A DNA stretch of 64,000 bases from Pseudomonadota bacterium (lineage in GTDB: Bacteria; Desulfobacterota; Desulfovibrionia; Desulfovibrionales; Desulfovibrionaceae): the NCBI GenBank assembly GCA_018817515.1, contig JAHIUD010000072.1, positions 1-64,000 of the forward strand, given 5' to 3'. Every line of letters begins with the position of its first letter. The stretch's first letter is position 1. Positions 6,262 through 16,139 of the stretch are shown one piece after another. A program made the translations under genes and the position numbers. The notes beneath the pieces were generated by a model. The model did no database searches and was not told the origin of the DNA. It saw nothing but the letters and a program-made list of their open reading frames with translations.

Positions 6262-9126
6262 ATGTCCCTCAAGCACCGTCTGAACCTCGACGACCGCGAC
6301 CCGCTCTTCGTCGTCGACGGCACCAGCTTTCTGTACCGCGGCTTCTACGCCTTCCCGGACCTCAAGCGCTCCGATGGCATGCCCACGGGCGCCATCTACA
6401 TCGTGCTGCGCATCCTTTTGCGCATTCTGAAGGATGAAAAGCCCAAGTATCTTGGCTTCTTCATGGACGGCAAGGGCCCGACCTTCCGCCACGCCATGTT
6501 CGAACCCTACAAGGCCCAGCGCCCCAAGATGCCCGAGGACCTGGCCGCGCAGATCGAGCCCCTGCGCGAGGCCATCCGCCTGCTCGGCCTGTCGCTCACC
6601 ATCAGCGACGGCGTCGAGGCCGACGACTGCATCGCCAGCCTGGCCGCCGCGCACCACGAAACGCGGCCGGTGATCATCGTGGCCTCGGACAAGGACTTGA
6701 AGCAGTGCCTGACCGACAACGTCTACATGTGGGACCCGGCGGGCAAGAACGAGAAGGTCAGCGGCATCAAGGAATTCGTGGCCGAGAACGGCATCATCCC
6801 GGCCCAGTGGCCGGACCTGCAGGCCCTCATGGGCGACACCTCGGACAACATCCCGGGCCTCCCCGGCGTGGGGCCCAAGACCGCGCTCAAGATCATCCAC
6901 GAGTTCCCCACCCTGGAAGCCGTGCGCGATAATTTCGACAAGTTGCCCGAGAGCTTCCGCAAGAAGCTCGACGGCCACATGGACGACGTGTTCCTCTACC
7001 GCGAGCTGACCCGGCTCAAGGCCGACTGCTGCCCGGATCTGGACCTGGGCCAGCTTGCCGTGCGTCCGCCCGACCCCCAGAAGCTGGCCGAGTTCCTGCG
7101 CGCCTACGAATTCAAGAGCCTGCTGCGCGACATCCCCGCGCCGCCCGCGCCGCTGAGCCCCACCGAGGCCGCCGTGGCCGCCTGGTCCGGCCCGCCGCCC
7201 TGGGAGGACGGGGCCATCCATGTGGGGCCCAGCGCCCCCGCGCCAGCGCCCCAGGCCACGCTGCTTACGCCCTATGCCGCGCCCGCAGCCGCCCCGACTG
7301 CGCCGAAGAAGGCCACGCAGAGCGCCAAGACAGCCCAATTCTCGCTCTTCGGCGCAAGCCCGGACGCCCCGCTGCCCGTTGCGCCCAGGCCCGCCAGCGA
7401 CCTGCCCCTGCGCACTGTGGCCGACCCGTCCGCCCTGCCCCCGGTGGCTGGCAAGCGCGTCGGGCTGGTGCCGCCGGAGAATGCAGGCGAGCCCTTCCGG
7501 CTGGCGCTGGAAGGCGAAGCCGTCGAGATCGCCTACACCGGACCGGAGGAGGCCCTGGCCGCGCACGTGGCCAAGGCCGAGCGTATCGCCGCACCCAGCC
7601 TGCAGGAGCTTCTGCGCCGCAGCACGGCCTGGGGCCAGCCAAAGCTGTCGCTCTGGTTCGACCTGGGCCTGGCCGCCTACCTGCTCCGCCCGGAGGACCG
7701 CAACTACACTTTCGAGCGCCTGCGGCTGTCGCTCTTTGCGCCGCAGGACCTGGACGACACCCCCCTGCCCGATTCGGACATTTCCGATGCCGACGAGCTC
7801 GCACCCGCGCCTGATGACAACGAGCCCGCGCCGCATCCCGAGGCCCGCGCCCTGGCCGCGCTCGCCCTCATGCGCTCGCTGGAAAGACGCCTGGGCAAGG
7901 CCGGGCTCAGCGACCTCCTGCGCGACCTGGAGCTGCCGCTCGTCCCGGTGCTGGCAGACATGGAACGCCGGGGCGTGCGCATCGATTTCGCGGCCTTCAA
8001 GAGCTTCCTCGGCGAGGTCAGCGCCCAGGTGGAACACCACGGCAAGCGCGTGCAGGAGCTGGCAGGCGGGCCCATCAACGTGCGCTCCAGCCAGCAGCTG
8101 GCCGAGGTGCTGTTCAAAAAGCTCGGCCTCAAGCCCGCGGGCAAGACCCCCGGCGGGGCGCTGTCCACCGGCAGCGACGCCCTGGAGCGTCTGAGCGGCC
8201 AGCATCCCATCATCGAGGAGATCCTGGCCTTCCGCGTGGCCGAGAAGCTGCGCTCCACCTACCTGGAGCCCATGCCGCGCCTGGCCGACGCCGAAGGCCG
8301 CCTGCACACCCGCTTCAACCAGCTGGCCACGGCCACGGGCAGGCTGTCGAGCTCCGGGCCGAACCTCCAGAACATCCCCATCCGCGGGCCCCAGGGCGCG
8401 CGCATGCGGGCCTGCTTCATCGCCTCGCCGGGCACGCTCCTGGTGGGCGCGGACTACTCCCAGGTGGAGCTGCGCGTGCTGGCGCATTTTTCCCAGGACC
8501 CGGCCCTGCTGGACGCCTTCCAGAAAGACGAGGACATCCACAGCCGCACAGCCGCCCTGCTCTTTGACAAGGACGCGGCGGAGATCACCTCGGACGAGCG
8601 GCGCGGGGCCAAGACCATCAACTTCGGCCTGATCTACGGCATGGGCCCGCAGAAGCTGGCCCGCGAACTCGGCATCAGCGTGAACCAGGCCAAGGAGTTC
8701 ATCAGCCGCTACTTCGAGAAGCTGGGGGCCTTGAAGGCCTTCTACGAAGAGCTGGTGGAGGACGCCATGCTACGCGGCTACGTGACCACGCTGGCCGGAC
8801 GGCGCAGGCTCCTGCCCGAGTTGCACTCGCGCAATCAGCAGGCCCAGGCCCAGGCCCGCAGGCAGGCCGTGAACACCGTCATCCAGGGCTCCGCGGCGGA
8901 CGTCATCAAGCTGGCCATGCTGCGCGTGCACGCCGACCAGCGCCTGGCCGAGCTGGACGCCCGGCTGATCCTCCAGGTCCACGACGAACTGCTGCTCGAA
9001 GCCCCGGAAGCCGCGGCGGACGAAGCCGCACAGCTCCTGCGCGGGCTCATGCAGAATGTCACCACCCTGCTGGTGCCGCTCAAGGTGGACCTGGGCACCG
9101 GCCTGACGTGGGCAGATGCGCACTGA
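6262..9126 (+). CDS. polA: DNA polymerase I
   Basis: The 954-residue protein has an N-terminal 5' nuclease (VVDGTSFLYRGFYA, EADD, ASDKDLKQCL, GDTSDNIPGLPGVGPKTA; residues 10-295), a Pro/Ala-rich linker (about 296-375), a degenerate 3'-5' exonuclease domain, and a complete family A polymerase domain. Polymerase motif A is DYSQVELR (about 731), motif B RRGAKTINFGLIYG (about 779) and motif C QVHDEL (about 905). The exonuclease DxE metal motif is not present (VGLVPPENAGEP in its place), so proofreading is probably absent, as in several other bacterial Pol I enzymes. It functions in repair and Okazaki fragment processing. Confidence 0.97.
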   Translation: MSLKHRLNLDDRDPLFVVDGTSFLYRGFYAFPDLKRSDGMPTGAIYIVLRILLRILKDEKPKYLGFFMDGKGPTFRHAMFEPYKAQRPKMPEDLAAQIEPLREAIRLLGLSLTISDGVEADDCIASLAAAHHETRPVIIVASDKDLKQCLTDNVYMWDPAGKNEKVSGIKEFVAENGIIPAQWPDLQALMGDTSDNIPGLPGVGPKTALKIIHEFPTLEAVRDNFDKLPESFRKKLDGHMDDVFLYRELTRLKADCCPDLDLGQLAVRPPDPQKLAEFLRAYEFKSLLRDIPAPPAPLSPTEAAVAAWSGPPPWEDGAIHVGPSAPAPAPQATLLTPYAAPAAAPTAPKKATQSAKTAQFSLFGASPDAPLPVAPRPASDLPLRTVADPSALPPVAGKRVGLVPPENAGEPFRLALEGEAVEIAYTGPEEALAAHVAKAERIAAPSLQELLRRSTAWGQPKLSLWFDLGLAAYLLRPEDRNYTFERLRLSLFAPQDLDDTPLPDSDISDADELAPAPDDNEPAPHPEARALAALALMRSLERRLGKAGLSDLLRDLELPLVPVLADMERRGVRIDFAAFKSFLGEVSAQVEHHGKRVQELAGGPINVRSSQQLAEVLFKKLGLKPAGKTPGGALSTGSDALERLSGQHPIIEEILAFRVAEKLRSTYLEPMPRLADAEGRLHTRFNQLATATGRLSSSGPNLQNIPIRGPQGARMRACFIASPGTLLVGADYSQVELRVLAHFSQDPALLDAFQKDEDIHSRTAALLFDKDAAEITSDERRGAKTINFGLIYGMGPQKLARELGISVNQAKEFISRYFEKLGALKAFYEELVEDAMLRGYVTTLAGRRRLLPELHSRNQQAQAQARRQAVNTVIQGSAADVIKLAMLRVHADQRLAELDARLILQVHDELLLEAPEAAADEAAQLLRGLMQNVTTLLVPLKVDLGTGLTWADAH

Positions 9127-9228
9127 CCTGCGCCGGACAGACGCGCGCTAACCTGCAAGAGGCCGGTGCGCTCCGTCTTTCATGAAATCCCTTTCACGCC
9201 GGGCGCAACTGCGCTAGGAAGAGACCCC

Positions 9229-10053
9229 ATGCAGTCCCCGCACTCCACAAGCCCCCACACCGCAATCCTGCTCGCCGCCTTCGGCTCGCGCCTGCCCGAC
9301 GCCTCCCAGGCGCTGGAGCGCATGCGCGAACAGGCGAGCGCGCTGCACCCGGAGTTCCGGGTGGAGACGGCCCTGACCTCGGGCACGGTGCGCCGCCACA
9401 AGGGCGTGCAAAGCCGCCACGGCCGCTCGCCCGAGGACATTCTGAAGGCCCTGCGCAAGGACGGCGTCACGCGCCTGGCCGTGCAGTCCCTGCACGTCAT
9501 CCCCGGTGACGAGTACAAGGGCCTGGAGCGCCTGGTGGAGAGCCTGCGGGCCAGGCCCGGGCATCCGGGCGGCTTCGAGCAGATTGAACTTGGCCGCCCG
9601 CTTCTGGGCAACCGCGAGGACATCCGCCGCGTGGCCCTGACCATCCTCACTGTGCTGCCGCCCGAACGCAAACCCGGCGAGGCCGTGCTGCTCATGGGCC
9701 ACGGCACGCGCGGCAAGGCCAACGGCGTGTACCTGGACCTGGCCGACGAGCTGCGCGCCCTGGACCCCCTCGTGCTCATCGGCGCGCTGGAGGCCGAGCC
9801 GGGGCTGGCGGCCAAGGTCGACGAGCTGCGCGAACTGGGCGCAAGCCGGGTGCACCTCATGCCGCTTTTGTTCGCCAGCGGCGTCCACGCGCAGCGCGAC
9901 ATGGCCGGAGAGGGCAAGGGTTCCTGGCAGGCCGGACTGACGCGCGCAGGCTTCACCTGTTCCTCCCACGTCAAGGGCGCGGGCGAGCACCAGGGCCTGG
10001 CCGAAATCTGGCTGAACCACCTGCAAGAGGCCGTGGCCAGGCTGGGGGCGTAA
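9229..10053 (+). CDS. cbiK: Sirohydrochlorin cobaltochelatase CbiK
   Basis: The start at 9229 is favoured over the tracked 9166 because AGGAAGAG precedes it; this gives 274 residues. Class II chelatase motifs are visible: LLAAFGSRLPDA near the N-terminus, VQSLHVIPGDEYKGL, VLLMGHGTRGKAN and MPLLFASGVHAQRDMAGEG, with the metal-binding histidines in the HVIPG, GHGT and GVHAQ segments. It inserts cobalt into sirohydrochlorin at the start of anaerobic cobalamin synthesis. No signal peptide is present, so it is the cytoplasmic type rather than the periplasmic form also known in Desulfovibrio. The presence of cbiR and cobU 4-5 kb upstream fits a corrinoid theme. Confidence 0.88.
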   Translation: MQSPHSTSPHTAILLAAFGSRLPDASQALERMREQASALHPEFRVETALTSGTVRRHKGVQSRHGRSPEDILKALRKDGVTRLAVQSLHVIPGDEYKGLERLVESLRARPGHPGGFEQIELGRPLLGNREDIRRVALTILTVLPPERKPGEAVLLMGHGTRGKANGVYLDLADELRALDPLVLIGALEAEPGLAAKVDELRELGASRVHLMPLLFASGVHAQRDMAGEGKGSWQAGLTRAGFTCSSHVKGAGEHQGLAEIWLNHLQEAVARLGA

Positions 10054-10177
10054 GTCCACCAGGCCTCCCCCGTCCGGTCGCCGCCCCCGCGCCCCCCCCC
10101 TCGACGAACGCCCCCTGATCTGGCATGAATATCCACAAGGGAACTTTTTTGACCGCACAGCCAAGCAAGGAGCGGAC

Positions 10178-10567
10178 ATGGGCGAGGAAATCAAGGTACT
10201 CGTGTGCGACGACGAGGAACGTTTTCGCAACACCCTGGGCAAGCTATTGACCTCCCACGGCATGACCGTGACCATCGCCGAGAGCGGGGCCGCGGCCCTG
10301 GACATCCTGCGGCGCGAGCCCCACGACATCGTGCTCCTGGACGTCAAGATGCCGGGCTTAAGCGGCCAGCAGACCCTGCCGGAGATCAAGAAGATCGACC
10401 CGGACATCGAGGTCATCATCCTCACCGGCCACGCCTCTGTGGACATCGCCGCGGAGATGATGGCCCACGGCGGCTCGGACTACCTGCTCAAGCCCTACCC
10501 CATGGACGAGCTGCTGGGCATCATCCACATCGCCTTTGACCGCCGCAAGACGGCGAAGGGACTCTAG
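10178..10567 (+). CDS. Single-domain response regulator
   Basis: The 129-residue protein is a receiver domain only. It has the acidic pocket DDEE at residues 10-13, the phospho-acceptor Asp in IVLLDVKMPG, the conserved Thr in LTGHAS and Lys in LLKPYP. There is no output domain. The start has AAGGAG upstream. No histidine kinase is adjacent, so it is an orphan that could act by protein-protein interaction or phosphotransfer. It sits nine bases ahead of the FAH-family gene and may be co-transcribed with it. Confidence 0.9.
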   Translation: MGEEIKVLVCDDEERFRNTLGKLLTSHGMTVTIAESGAAALDILRREPHDIVLLDVKMPGLSGQQTLPEIKKIDPDIEVIILTGHASVDIAAEMMAHGGSDYLLKPYPMDELLGIIHIAFDRRKTAKGL

Positions 10568-10575
10568 GCTCAAGC

Positions 10576-11364
10576 ATGCGCATCATCCGCGTCCGCCACA
10601 AGGGCCTGGCCTTCTACGCCGCCATCGTGAGCCCAGAGAGCGTGCGCCCGCTGAACCGCGAGGCCGGTCAGCCGGAGGAGATCCCCCTGGCTGAGCTGGA
10701 GCTCTTGTCCCTGATCCGGCCGAGCAAGGTCGTCTGCGTGGGCCTGAACTACCTCGACCACGCCCGCGAGATGGGCCTGGCCGTGCCCGAGGAGCCCATC
10801 CTCTTCCTCAAGCCGCCCTCCTCGGTCATCGGCGCGGGCGACGCCATCGTGCTGCCCGCCAGCTCCGAGCAGGTGGACTACGAGGCCGAGCTGGCCCTGG
10901 TCATGGGCCGCACCGCCCGCTATGTCAGCGAGGACGCCGCCGCCCAGCACATCTTCGGCTACACCTGCGCCAACGACGTCACCGCCCGCGACCTGCAGAA
11001 GAAGGACGGCCAGTGGACCCGCGCCAAGGGCTTCGACACCTTCTGCCCCGTGGGCCCGTGGATCGAGACCGAGCCCGGCGACCTGGGCTCGCTGGCGCTG
11101 CGCACCGTGGTCAACGGCGAGGTCCGCCAGGAGGGCAACACCGCCAGCATGATCTTCCCGCCGCACCTTCTGGTGAGCTACATCTCAAACATCATGACCC
11201 TGCTCCCCGGCGACGTGATCCTCACCGGCACCCCGGCGGGCGTCGGGCCCATCCGGGCGGGCGACGAGGTCAGCGTGGAGATCGACCGGGTGGGCTTCCT
11301 GCAAAACACCGTCATCGGCGAGAGGATCGACGAGAGCCTCGACGAGCCCACGGCCATGCAATAG
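10576..11364 (+). CDS. Fumarylacetoacetate hydrolase family protein
   Basis: The 262-residue protein has the FAH fold signature: VCVGLNYLDHARE, PILFLKPPSSVIG, the metal-binding YEAELALVMG, GYTCANDVTARDLQ, KGFDTFCPVGPW and GDVILTGTPAGVGP. Family members are Mg-dependent hydrolases, decarboxylases or isomerases acting on 2-oxo acids (for example acylpyruvate hydrolase or oxaloacetate decarboxylase). The exact substrate is not determinable. It is followed by the rpsB promoter region. Confidence 0.88.
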   Translation: MRIIRVRHKGLAFYAAIVSPESVRPLNREAGQPEEIPLAELELLSLIRPSKVVCVGLNYLDHAREMGLAVPEEPILFLKPPSSVIGAGDAIVLPASSEQVDYEAELALVMGRTARYVSEDAAAQHIFGYTCANDVTARDLQKKDGQWTRAKGFDTFCPVGPWIETEPGDLGSLALRTVVNGEVRQEGNTASMIFPPHLLVSYISNIMTLLPGDVILTGTPAGVGPIRAGDEVSVEIDRVGFLQNTVIGERIDESLDEPTAMQ

Positions 11365-11423
11365 CCCCCGCCGGGGCGCCAGCCACCGGTCCCGGGGCGG
11401 CCTTTGGCAGCCTCATTTTCCGC

Positions 11424-11452
11424 TTGCCAAACGATCCCATCCGACGTAAAAG
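11424..11452 (+). promoter_or_regulatory. Candidate rpsB promoter
   Basis: TTGCCA is separated by 17 bases from TAAAAG, about 100 bases upstream of rpsB. The same TTGCCAAA -35 element with a 17-base spacer and an A-rich -10 is seen in front of infA, which supports both as housekeeping promoters for translation genes. Confidence 0.5.
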
Positions 11453-11473
11453 CACACGTTTCACAAATCACAC

Positions 11474-11530
11474 GCCCTGGCCACATACTGGGTGCCCCGG
11501 ATGTTCCGGGGAATGGCCAAGCGCCAGGGC
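11474..11530 (+). promoter_or_regulatory. Structured rpsB leader
   Basis: The leader can fold into a long-range stem GCCCTGGC (11474-11481) with GCCAGGGC (11523-11530), enclosing an inner hairpin CCCCGG-atgtt-CCGGGG (11495-11511). The outer stem ends directly against a GGAGG, with the real AGGAGG 13 bases further on. A fold next to the ribosome-binding site is what is expected of an S2 autoregulatory leader, but the match to known leaders is not established. Confidence 0.45.
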
Positions 11531-11553
11531 GGAGGAAAAACCCAGGAGGATTC

Positions 11554-12330
11554 ATGGCTTACGTTACTATGAAGCAGATGCTGGAGACCGGCGTCCACTT
11601 CGGTCACCAGACCCGTCGTTGGAACCCCAAGATGCGCACCTTCATTTTCGGCGCGCGCAACGGCATCCACATCATCGACCTGCAGCAGACCGTGAAGCTG
11701 TTCCAGAAGGCCCACGACTTCATCGTCGAGACCGTGGCCACCGGCGGCAAGGTCCTGTTCATCGGCACCAAGCGCCAGGCCCAGGAGGCCATCAAGGCCG
11801 AGGTCGAGCGTTGCGGCATGCACGCCGTGACCCAGCGCTGGATGGGCGGCACGCTCACCAACTTCCAGACCATCAAGAAGAGCATCGACCGTCTGAAGAG
11901 CCTGGAAGCCATGTTCGCCGACGGCACCATCAACAAGTTCCCCAAGAAGGAAATCGTGCAGATGGGCCGCGAAGTGGTCAAGCTGAACGACGCGCTCGGC
12001 GGCATCAAGGACCTGAACGAAGCCCCCCGCGCCGCCTTCATCATCGACCCCAACCGCGAGCACATCGCGGTCAAGGAATGCCGCAAGCTCGGCATCCCGG
12101 TCGTGGCCGTGGTCGACACCAACTGCGACCCGGACCTCATCGACTACGTGATCCCCGGCAACGATGACGCCATCCGCGCCATCAAGCTGTTCGCCACCCA
12201 CATCGCCGACGCCTGCATCGAGGGCGCCGCCGTGATGAAGGAAAACGCCCCCGGCGGCGCCAAGAACGCCCCGGCCAAGGACGAAGCCCCCGAGGCCGCC
12301 GAGAAGGCCGCCGAAGGCGGAGAGGAGTAA
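11554..12330 (+). CDS. rpsB: 30S ribosomal protein S2
   Basis: The 258-residue product begins [27 protein letters not shown], diagnostic of S2, and contains [21 protein letters not shown] and [21 protein letters not shown]. The start at 11554 has AGGAGG six bases upstream; the longer tracked ORF is read-through of the leader. The C-terminus is an Ala/Glu/Lys-rich tail. It is followed by tsf after three bases, the usual rpsB-tsf pair. Confidence 0.98.
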   Translation: MAYVTMKQMLETGVHFGHQTRRWNPKMRTFIFGARNGIHIIDLQQTVKLFQKAHDFIVETVATGGKVLFIGTKRQAQEAIKAEVERCGMHAVTQRWMGGTLTNFQTIKKSIDRLKSLEAMFADGTINKFPKKEIVQMGREVVKLNDALGGIKDLNEAPRAAFIIDPNREHIAVKECRKLGIPVVAVVDTNCDPDLIDYVIPGNDDAIRAIKLFATHIADACIEGAAVMKENAPGGAKNAPAKDEAPEAAEKAAEGGEE

Positions 12331-12333
12331 GCC

Positions 12334-12957
<624 letters not shown>

Positions 12958-12964
12958 CTGATTC

Positions 12965-12992
12965 GAAACGGGCCGCAAGGCCCGTTTCTTTT
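12965..12992 (+). terminator. Intrinsic terminator after tsf
   Basis: GAAACGGGCC and GGCCCGTTTC form a 10-bp perfect stem with a GCAA tetraloop, followed by TTTT. It separates rpsB-tsf from pyrH-frr-uppS. Confidence 0.85.
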
Positions 12993-13050
12993 ACCACCAG
13001 TCTATGCGTCGCCAACGGCCGCATCACAACCGCAACAGCCAGGAGAGGAC

Positions 13051-13773
13051 ATGGACAAGCTGCGCTACTCACGGGTACTGCTCAAGCTCAGCGGCGAGGC
13101 CCTGGCAGGGGAACAGAAATTCGGCATAGAGCCCAAGGCCAGCGGCATCTTCTGCAGCGAGATAGCCGACGTCGCCAGCATGGGCGTGCAGGTAGCCCTG
13201 GTCATCGGCGGGGGCAACATCTTCCGGGGCATGGCCGCCAGCGAGCAGGGCATGGACCGCGCCCAGGCCGACTACATGGGCATGCTGGCCACCGTCATGA
13301 ACGCCCTGGCCGTGCAGGACGCCCTGGAAAAACTCGGCTGCGAGACCCGCGTCATGACCGCCATCTCCATGCGGGAAGTGGCCGAGCCCTACATCCGCCG
13401 CCGGGCCGAAAGCCATTTGGAGCGCGGCCGCGTGGTCATCTGCGCAGCTGGCACCGGCAACCCCTATTTCACCACAGACACCGCCGCCGCCCTGCGCGCC
13501 TCGGAGCTCAAGTGCGAGGCCATCCTCAAGGCCACCAAGGTCGATGGCGTCTACGACAAGGACCCCCGCAAGTTCACCGACGCGGTGCGCTACGACACCG
13601 TCACCTACATGGAGACCCTGGAGAAGCGCCTGGGCGTCATGGACGCCACGGCCATCTCTCTGGCGCGTGACAACCGCCTGCCCATCATAGTATTCAACCT
13701 CTTTGAGCAGGGGAACATCCGCCGCGTCATCAAAGGCGAAAACGTTGGAACCATCGTCGAAGGAGGGAACTGA
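13051..13773 (+). CDS. pyrH: UMP kinase
   Basis: The 240-residue protein has [26 protein letters not shown], the basic region [43 protein letters not shown] and [12 protein letters not shown], all characteristic of bacterial hexameric UMP kinases of the amino acid kinase family. It phosphorylates UMP to UDP. The start is preceded by AGGAGAGG. The gene order tsf-pyrH-frr-uppS is widely conserved. Confidence 0.97.
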   Translation: MDKLRYSRVLLKLSGEALAGEQKFGIEPKASGIFCSEIADVASMGVQVALVIGGGNIFRGMAASEQGMDRAQADYMGMLATVMNALAVQDALEKLGCETRVMTAISMREVAEPYIRRRAESHLERGRVVICAAGTGNPYFTTDTAAALRASELKCEAILKATKVDGVYDKDPRKFTDAVRYDTVTYMETLEKRLGVMDATAISLARDNRLPIIVFNLFEQGNIRRVIKGENVGTIVEGGN

Positions 13774-13774
13774 T

Positions 13775-14329
13775 ATGCATGCTGTCATCGAAGACGGGAA
13801 AAAACGCATGGATGGCGCTTTGACGAGCCTGGCCAAGGAATTTTCGCGCCTGCGCACGGGTCGGGCCTCGGTGTCGCTCATCGAGCCCATCATCGCCGAC
13901 TATTACGGCACGCCCACGCCAGTGAGCCAGATCGCATCGCTCTCCGTGCCAGACGCCCGCACCATCACCATCCAGCCCTGGGACAAGCATGCCTTCGGCG
14001 CGGTGGAGAAGGCCATCCTCAAGAGCGACCTGGGCCTGAACCCGGTCAACGACGGCAAGGTCATCCGCATCAGCATGCCGCCCCTGACCGAGGACCGCCG
14101 CAAGGACCTGGTCAAGGTGGCCAAGAAGTTCACCGAGGAAGGCAAGGTCGCCGTGCGCAACGTCCGTCGCGACCTGAACGAGGTCTTGAAGAAGCTCCAG
14201 AAGGACAAGGACATCACCGAGGACGAGCAGCGCAAGCTCACCGAGGACGTTCAGAAGCTCACCGACGAGACCATCAAGAAGTGCGACGAGATCTTCGCGG
14301 TCAAGGAAAAGGAAATTCTGGAGCTGTAG
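13775..14329 (+). CDS. frr: Ribosome recycling factor
   Basis: The start at 13775 follows AAGGAGG and the pyrH stop by one base, giving 184 residues, the standard RRF length. Motifs include [59 protein letters not shown] and the C-terminal helix ending [10 protein letters not shown]. It dissociates post-termination ribosomes together with EF-G. Confidence 0.97.
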   Translation: MHAVIEDGKKRMDGALTSLAKEFSRLRTGRASVSLIEPIIADYYGTPTPVSQIASLSVPDARTITIQPWDKHAFGAVEKAILKSDLGLNPVNDGKVIRISMPPLTEDRRKDLVKVAKKFTEEGKVAVRNVRRDLNEVLKKLQKDKDITEDEQRKLTEDVQKLTDETIKKCDEIFAVKEKEILEL

Positions 14330-14332
14330 CCG

Positions 14333-15055
14333 ATGCTTGAGCCTTCTGGCGTGCCCGCGCACGTCGCCATCATCATGGACGGCAACGGCCGCTGGGCCAC
14401 CGCCAGAGGCCTTGCCCGCAGCGAGGGCCATCGCGCAGGCACCCGCGCGGCCAAGGCCATCGTCACGCGTTGCCGCGAGCTCGGGGTGCGCCACCTCACG
14501 CTGTACACCTTCTCGCGCGAGAACTGGTCGCGCCCCAAGGACGAGGTCGGCCTGCTCTTCGACCTCCTGGTGGACTACCTGAAGGGCGAGCTGAAAAACC
14601 TGCTCGAACAGGACATCCGCCTGAAGGTGCTGGGCGAGATGGACGGCCTGCCTTTCATCGCCCGCCAGGCCCTCGGGCACGTCATGACGAAGACCGCCGG
14701 CTGCGCCACCATGACGCTCAACCTGGCGCTCAACTACTCCGGACGCGAGGAGATCCTGCGCGCGGCCCGCGCGCTCTCGGCCAAGAGCGTGCAGGGCGAG
14801 GCCTTGAGCGAAGAGGCCTTCGCGGCGGAGCTTTACACCGCAGGCCAGCCCGACCCGGACCTGATCATCCGCACCAGCGGCGAGCTGCGGCTGTCCAACT
14901 ACCTGCTCTTCCAGGCCGCCTACAGCGAATTCTATTTCACCGACACCTACTGGCCGGACTTCAGCCCCGAGGAACTGGAGCGCGCCCTGGCCGACTACCA
15001 GGGCCGTCAGCGCCGCTTCGGCAAGACGGGCCAGCAGATGGAGCCCGCCGACTAG
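14333..15055 (+). CDS. uppS: Isoprenyl transferase (undecaprenyl diphosphate synthase)
   Basis: The 240-residue cis-prenyltransferase has the catalytic IIMDGNGRWATARG, GHRAGTRAAK, LTLYTFSRENW, LNYSGREEI and PDPDLIIRTSGELRLSNYL. It elongates farnesyl diphosphate to the C55 lipid carrier used for peptidoglycan and for the polysaccharide pathway found at 46-64 kb. It follows frr by three bases. The usual next genes cdsA and dxr are not present here. Confidence 0.96.
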   Translation: MLEPSGVPAHVAIIMDGNGRWATARGLARSEGHRAGTRAAKAIVTRCRELGVRHLTLYTFSRENWSRPKDEVGLLFDLLVDYLKGELKNLLEQDIRLKVLGEMDGLPFIARQALGHVMTKTAGCATMTLNLALNYSGREEILRAARALSAKSVQGEALSEEAFAAELYTAGQPDPDLIIRTSGELRLSNYLLFQAAYSEFYFTDTYWPDFSPEELERALADYQGRQRRFGKTGQQMEPAD

Positions 15056-15213
15056 GCCAGCGCCGCGCCGCATCCTCCTGGCGCTTGCGCCCTCCTGTAA
15101 TTTCCCACCCGCCCCGCGATACGCTGCAGCGTAGGCGTTGGGATTGATGGACGCAGCCGCCTCTTGCCATCCGGGGCGATCCGTGTTTGCCTGCGGAAAA
15201 ATCCGGAGGTCAC

Positions 15214-15738
15214 ATGCGCCGCATCCTCATCACCCTGCTCCTGATCACTGGCCTCGCCGCCCCGGCCCTGGCCGCCGTCTCCCAGACGCCCAAAGCAGCG
15301 CCATCCACAGGCGATACGCCCCGAGTGGAGGACGTGCTGACCTACATCGATCTGTTCGGTTATCGCAAGATGATGGAGCTTTCCGTGGACCGTCAGCTGT
15401 CGGCCATCGTGGACTTCATCCGCACCCAGCGCGAGGAGGTGCCGCCCCGCTCCCTGGAAATCATCCAGCAGGAGCTGCGCAAGGAGCTCGCCTCCGCCAC
15501 CGAGCGCTCCCTGCGCGACATGGCGGTTGTGTTCCAGCGCAACCTGACCCAGGCCGACGTGGACTACCTCATCAGCGTAGGCCGCGACCCGCGCATGCGA
15601 AAGGTGGTCAACCTGCAGCCCAAACTGGCCGTGGAGTTGGAAAAGGTCGGCGAAGGCCTGGCCGATGACATCTACCGCCGCGCCGCGCCGCGCATCGAAG
15701 AGCGCCTGAAGGTGATTGAGGGCGGCGAAAACATCTGA
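15214..15738 (+). CDS. Exported DUF2059-like protein
   Basis: The start at 15214 has CGGAGG five bases upstream and begins a clear signal peptide (MRRILITLLLITGLAAPALA). The mature protein of about 150 residues is helical and charged; residues around VEDVLTYIDLFGYRKMMELSVDRQL and VVFQRNLTQADVDYLISVGRDPRMRKV resemble the DUF2059 domain. Function is unknown; the product should be periplasmic. It stands alone after uppS with a 158-base gap. Confidence 0.7.
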   Translation: MRRILITLLLITGLAAPALAAVSQTPKAAPSTGDTPRVEDVLTYIDLFGYRKMMELSVDRQLSAIVDFIRTQREEVPPRSLEIIQQELRKELASATERSLRDMAVVFQRNLTQADVDYLISVGRDPRMRKVVNLQPKLAVELEKVGEGLADDIYRRAAPRIEERLKVIEGGENI

Positions 15739-16139
15739 GACATTCTCTAGAAGTATTCTAGAGATTTTAATTTGTCGTTACTTAGCGAGATTTCGGTGTC
15801 TGCTGAGAACATTTCCTGCAGGATGTATTTAAGACATAGAGCGAAGCCACTCAAACATTACACATACAAATAATCAGGAAGGATACCTTTCCTGGCACAA
15901 ATCACACTGATGCACAGGCCACGCACGAAGTGCATCTGCATTACACTGCGGCCTGCCGCATTGGCATGACGCACTTTGTATTGCAGGAATTTTGCAAATG
16001 CAAAATGAAAGATCACGCTTTGCGTCATATAATGCACAAAGCATTGATGCGTCTCCAATTACCGATGCGATACAGTGTGAGAATCGTGCGCTGCGGACTT
16101 GTCTGGCGTGAATGCTCGAAACATTAATCTGGCGATTGA
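15739..16139. other. AT-rich 400-base intergenic region
   Basis: This stretch is clearly lower in GC than its surroundings and lies between convergent genes. The ORFs called in it on both strands have no coding character. It holds a palindrome at its left end (next entry) and several short related words (tgcat, gcattgatgcg, gatgcgat) without a regular period. No RNA gene or mobile element is recognised. Confidence 0.6.
15744..15768 (+). terminator. Possible weak terminator or palindromic site
   Basis: TCTCTAGAA-gta-TTCTAGAGA is a perfect 9-bp inverted repeat followed by TTTT, located six bases after the DUF2059 gene. The stem is AT-rich, so termination would be weak. Confidence 0.5.

Noticed and set aside
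6166-8541. 791-codon minus-strand ORF
   Set aside because: Antisense shadow of polA with Gly/Ala/Leu/Arg/Val-rich, domain-free translation.
15858-16127. Two overlapping short ORFs in the AT-rich gap
   Set aside because: Opposite strands, no ribosome sites, no coding bias.
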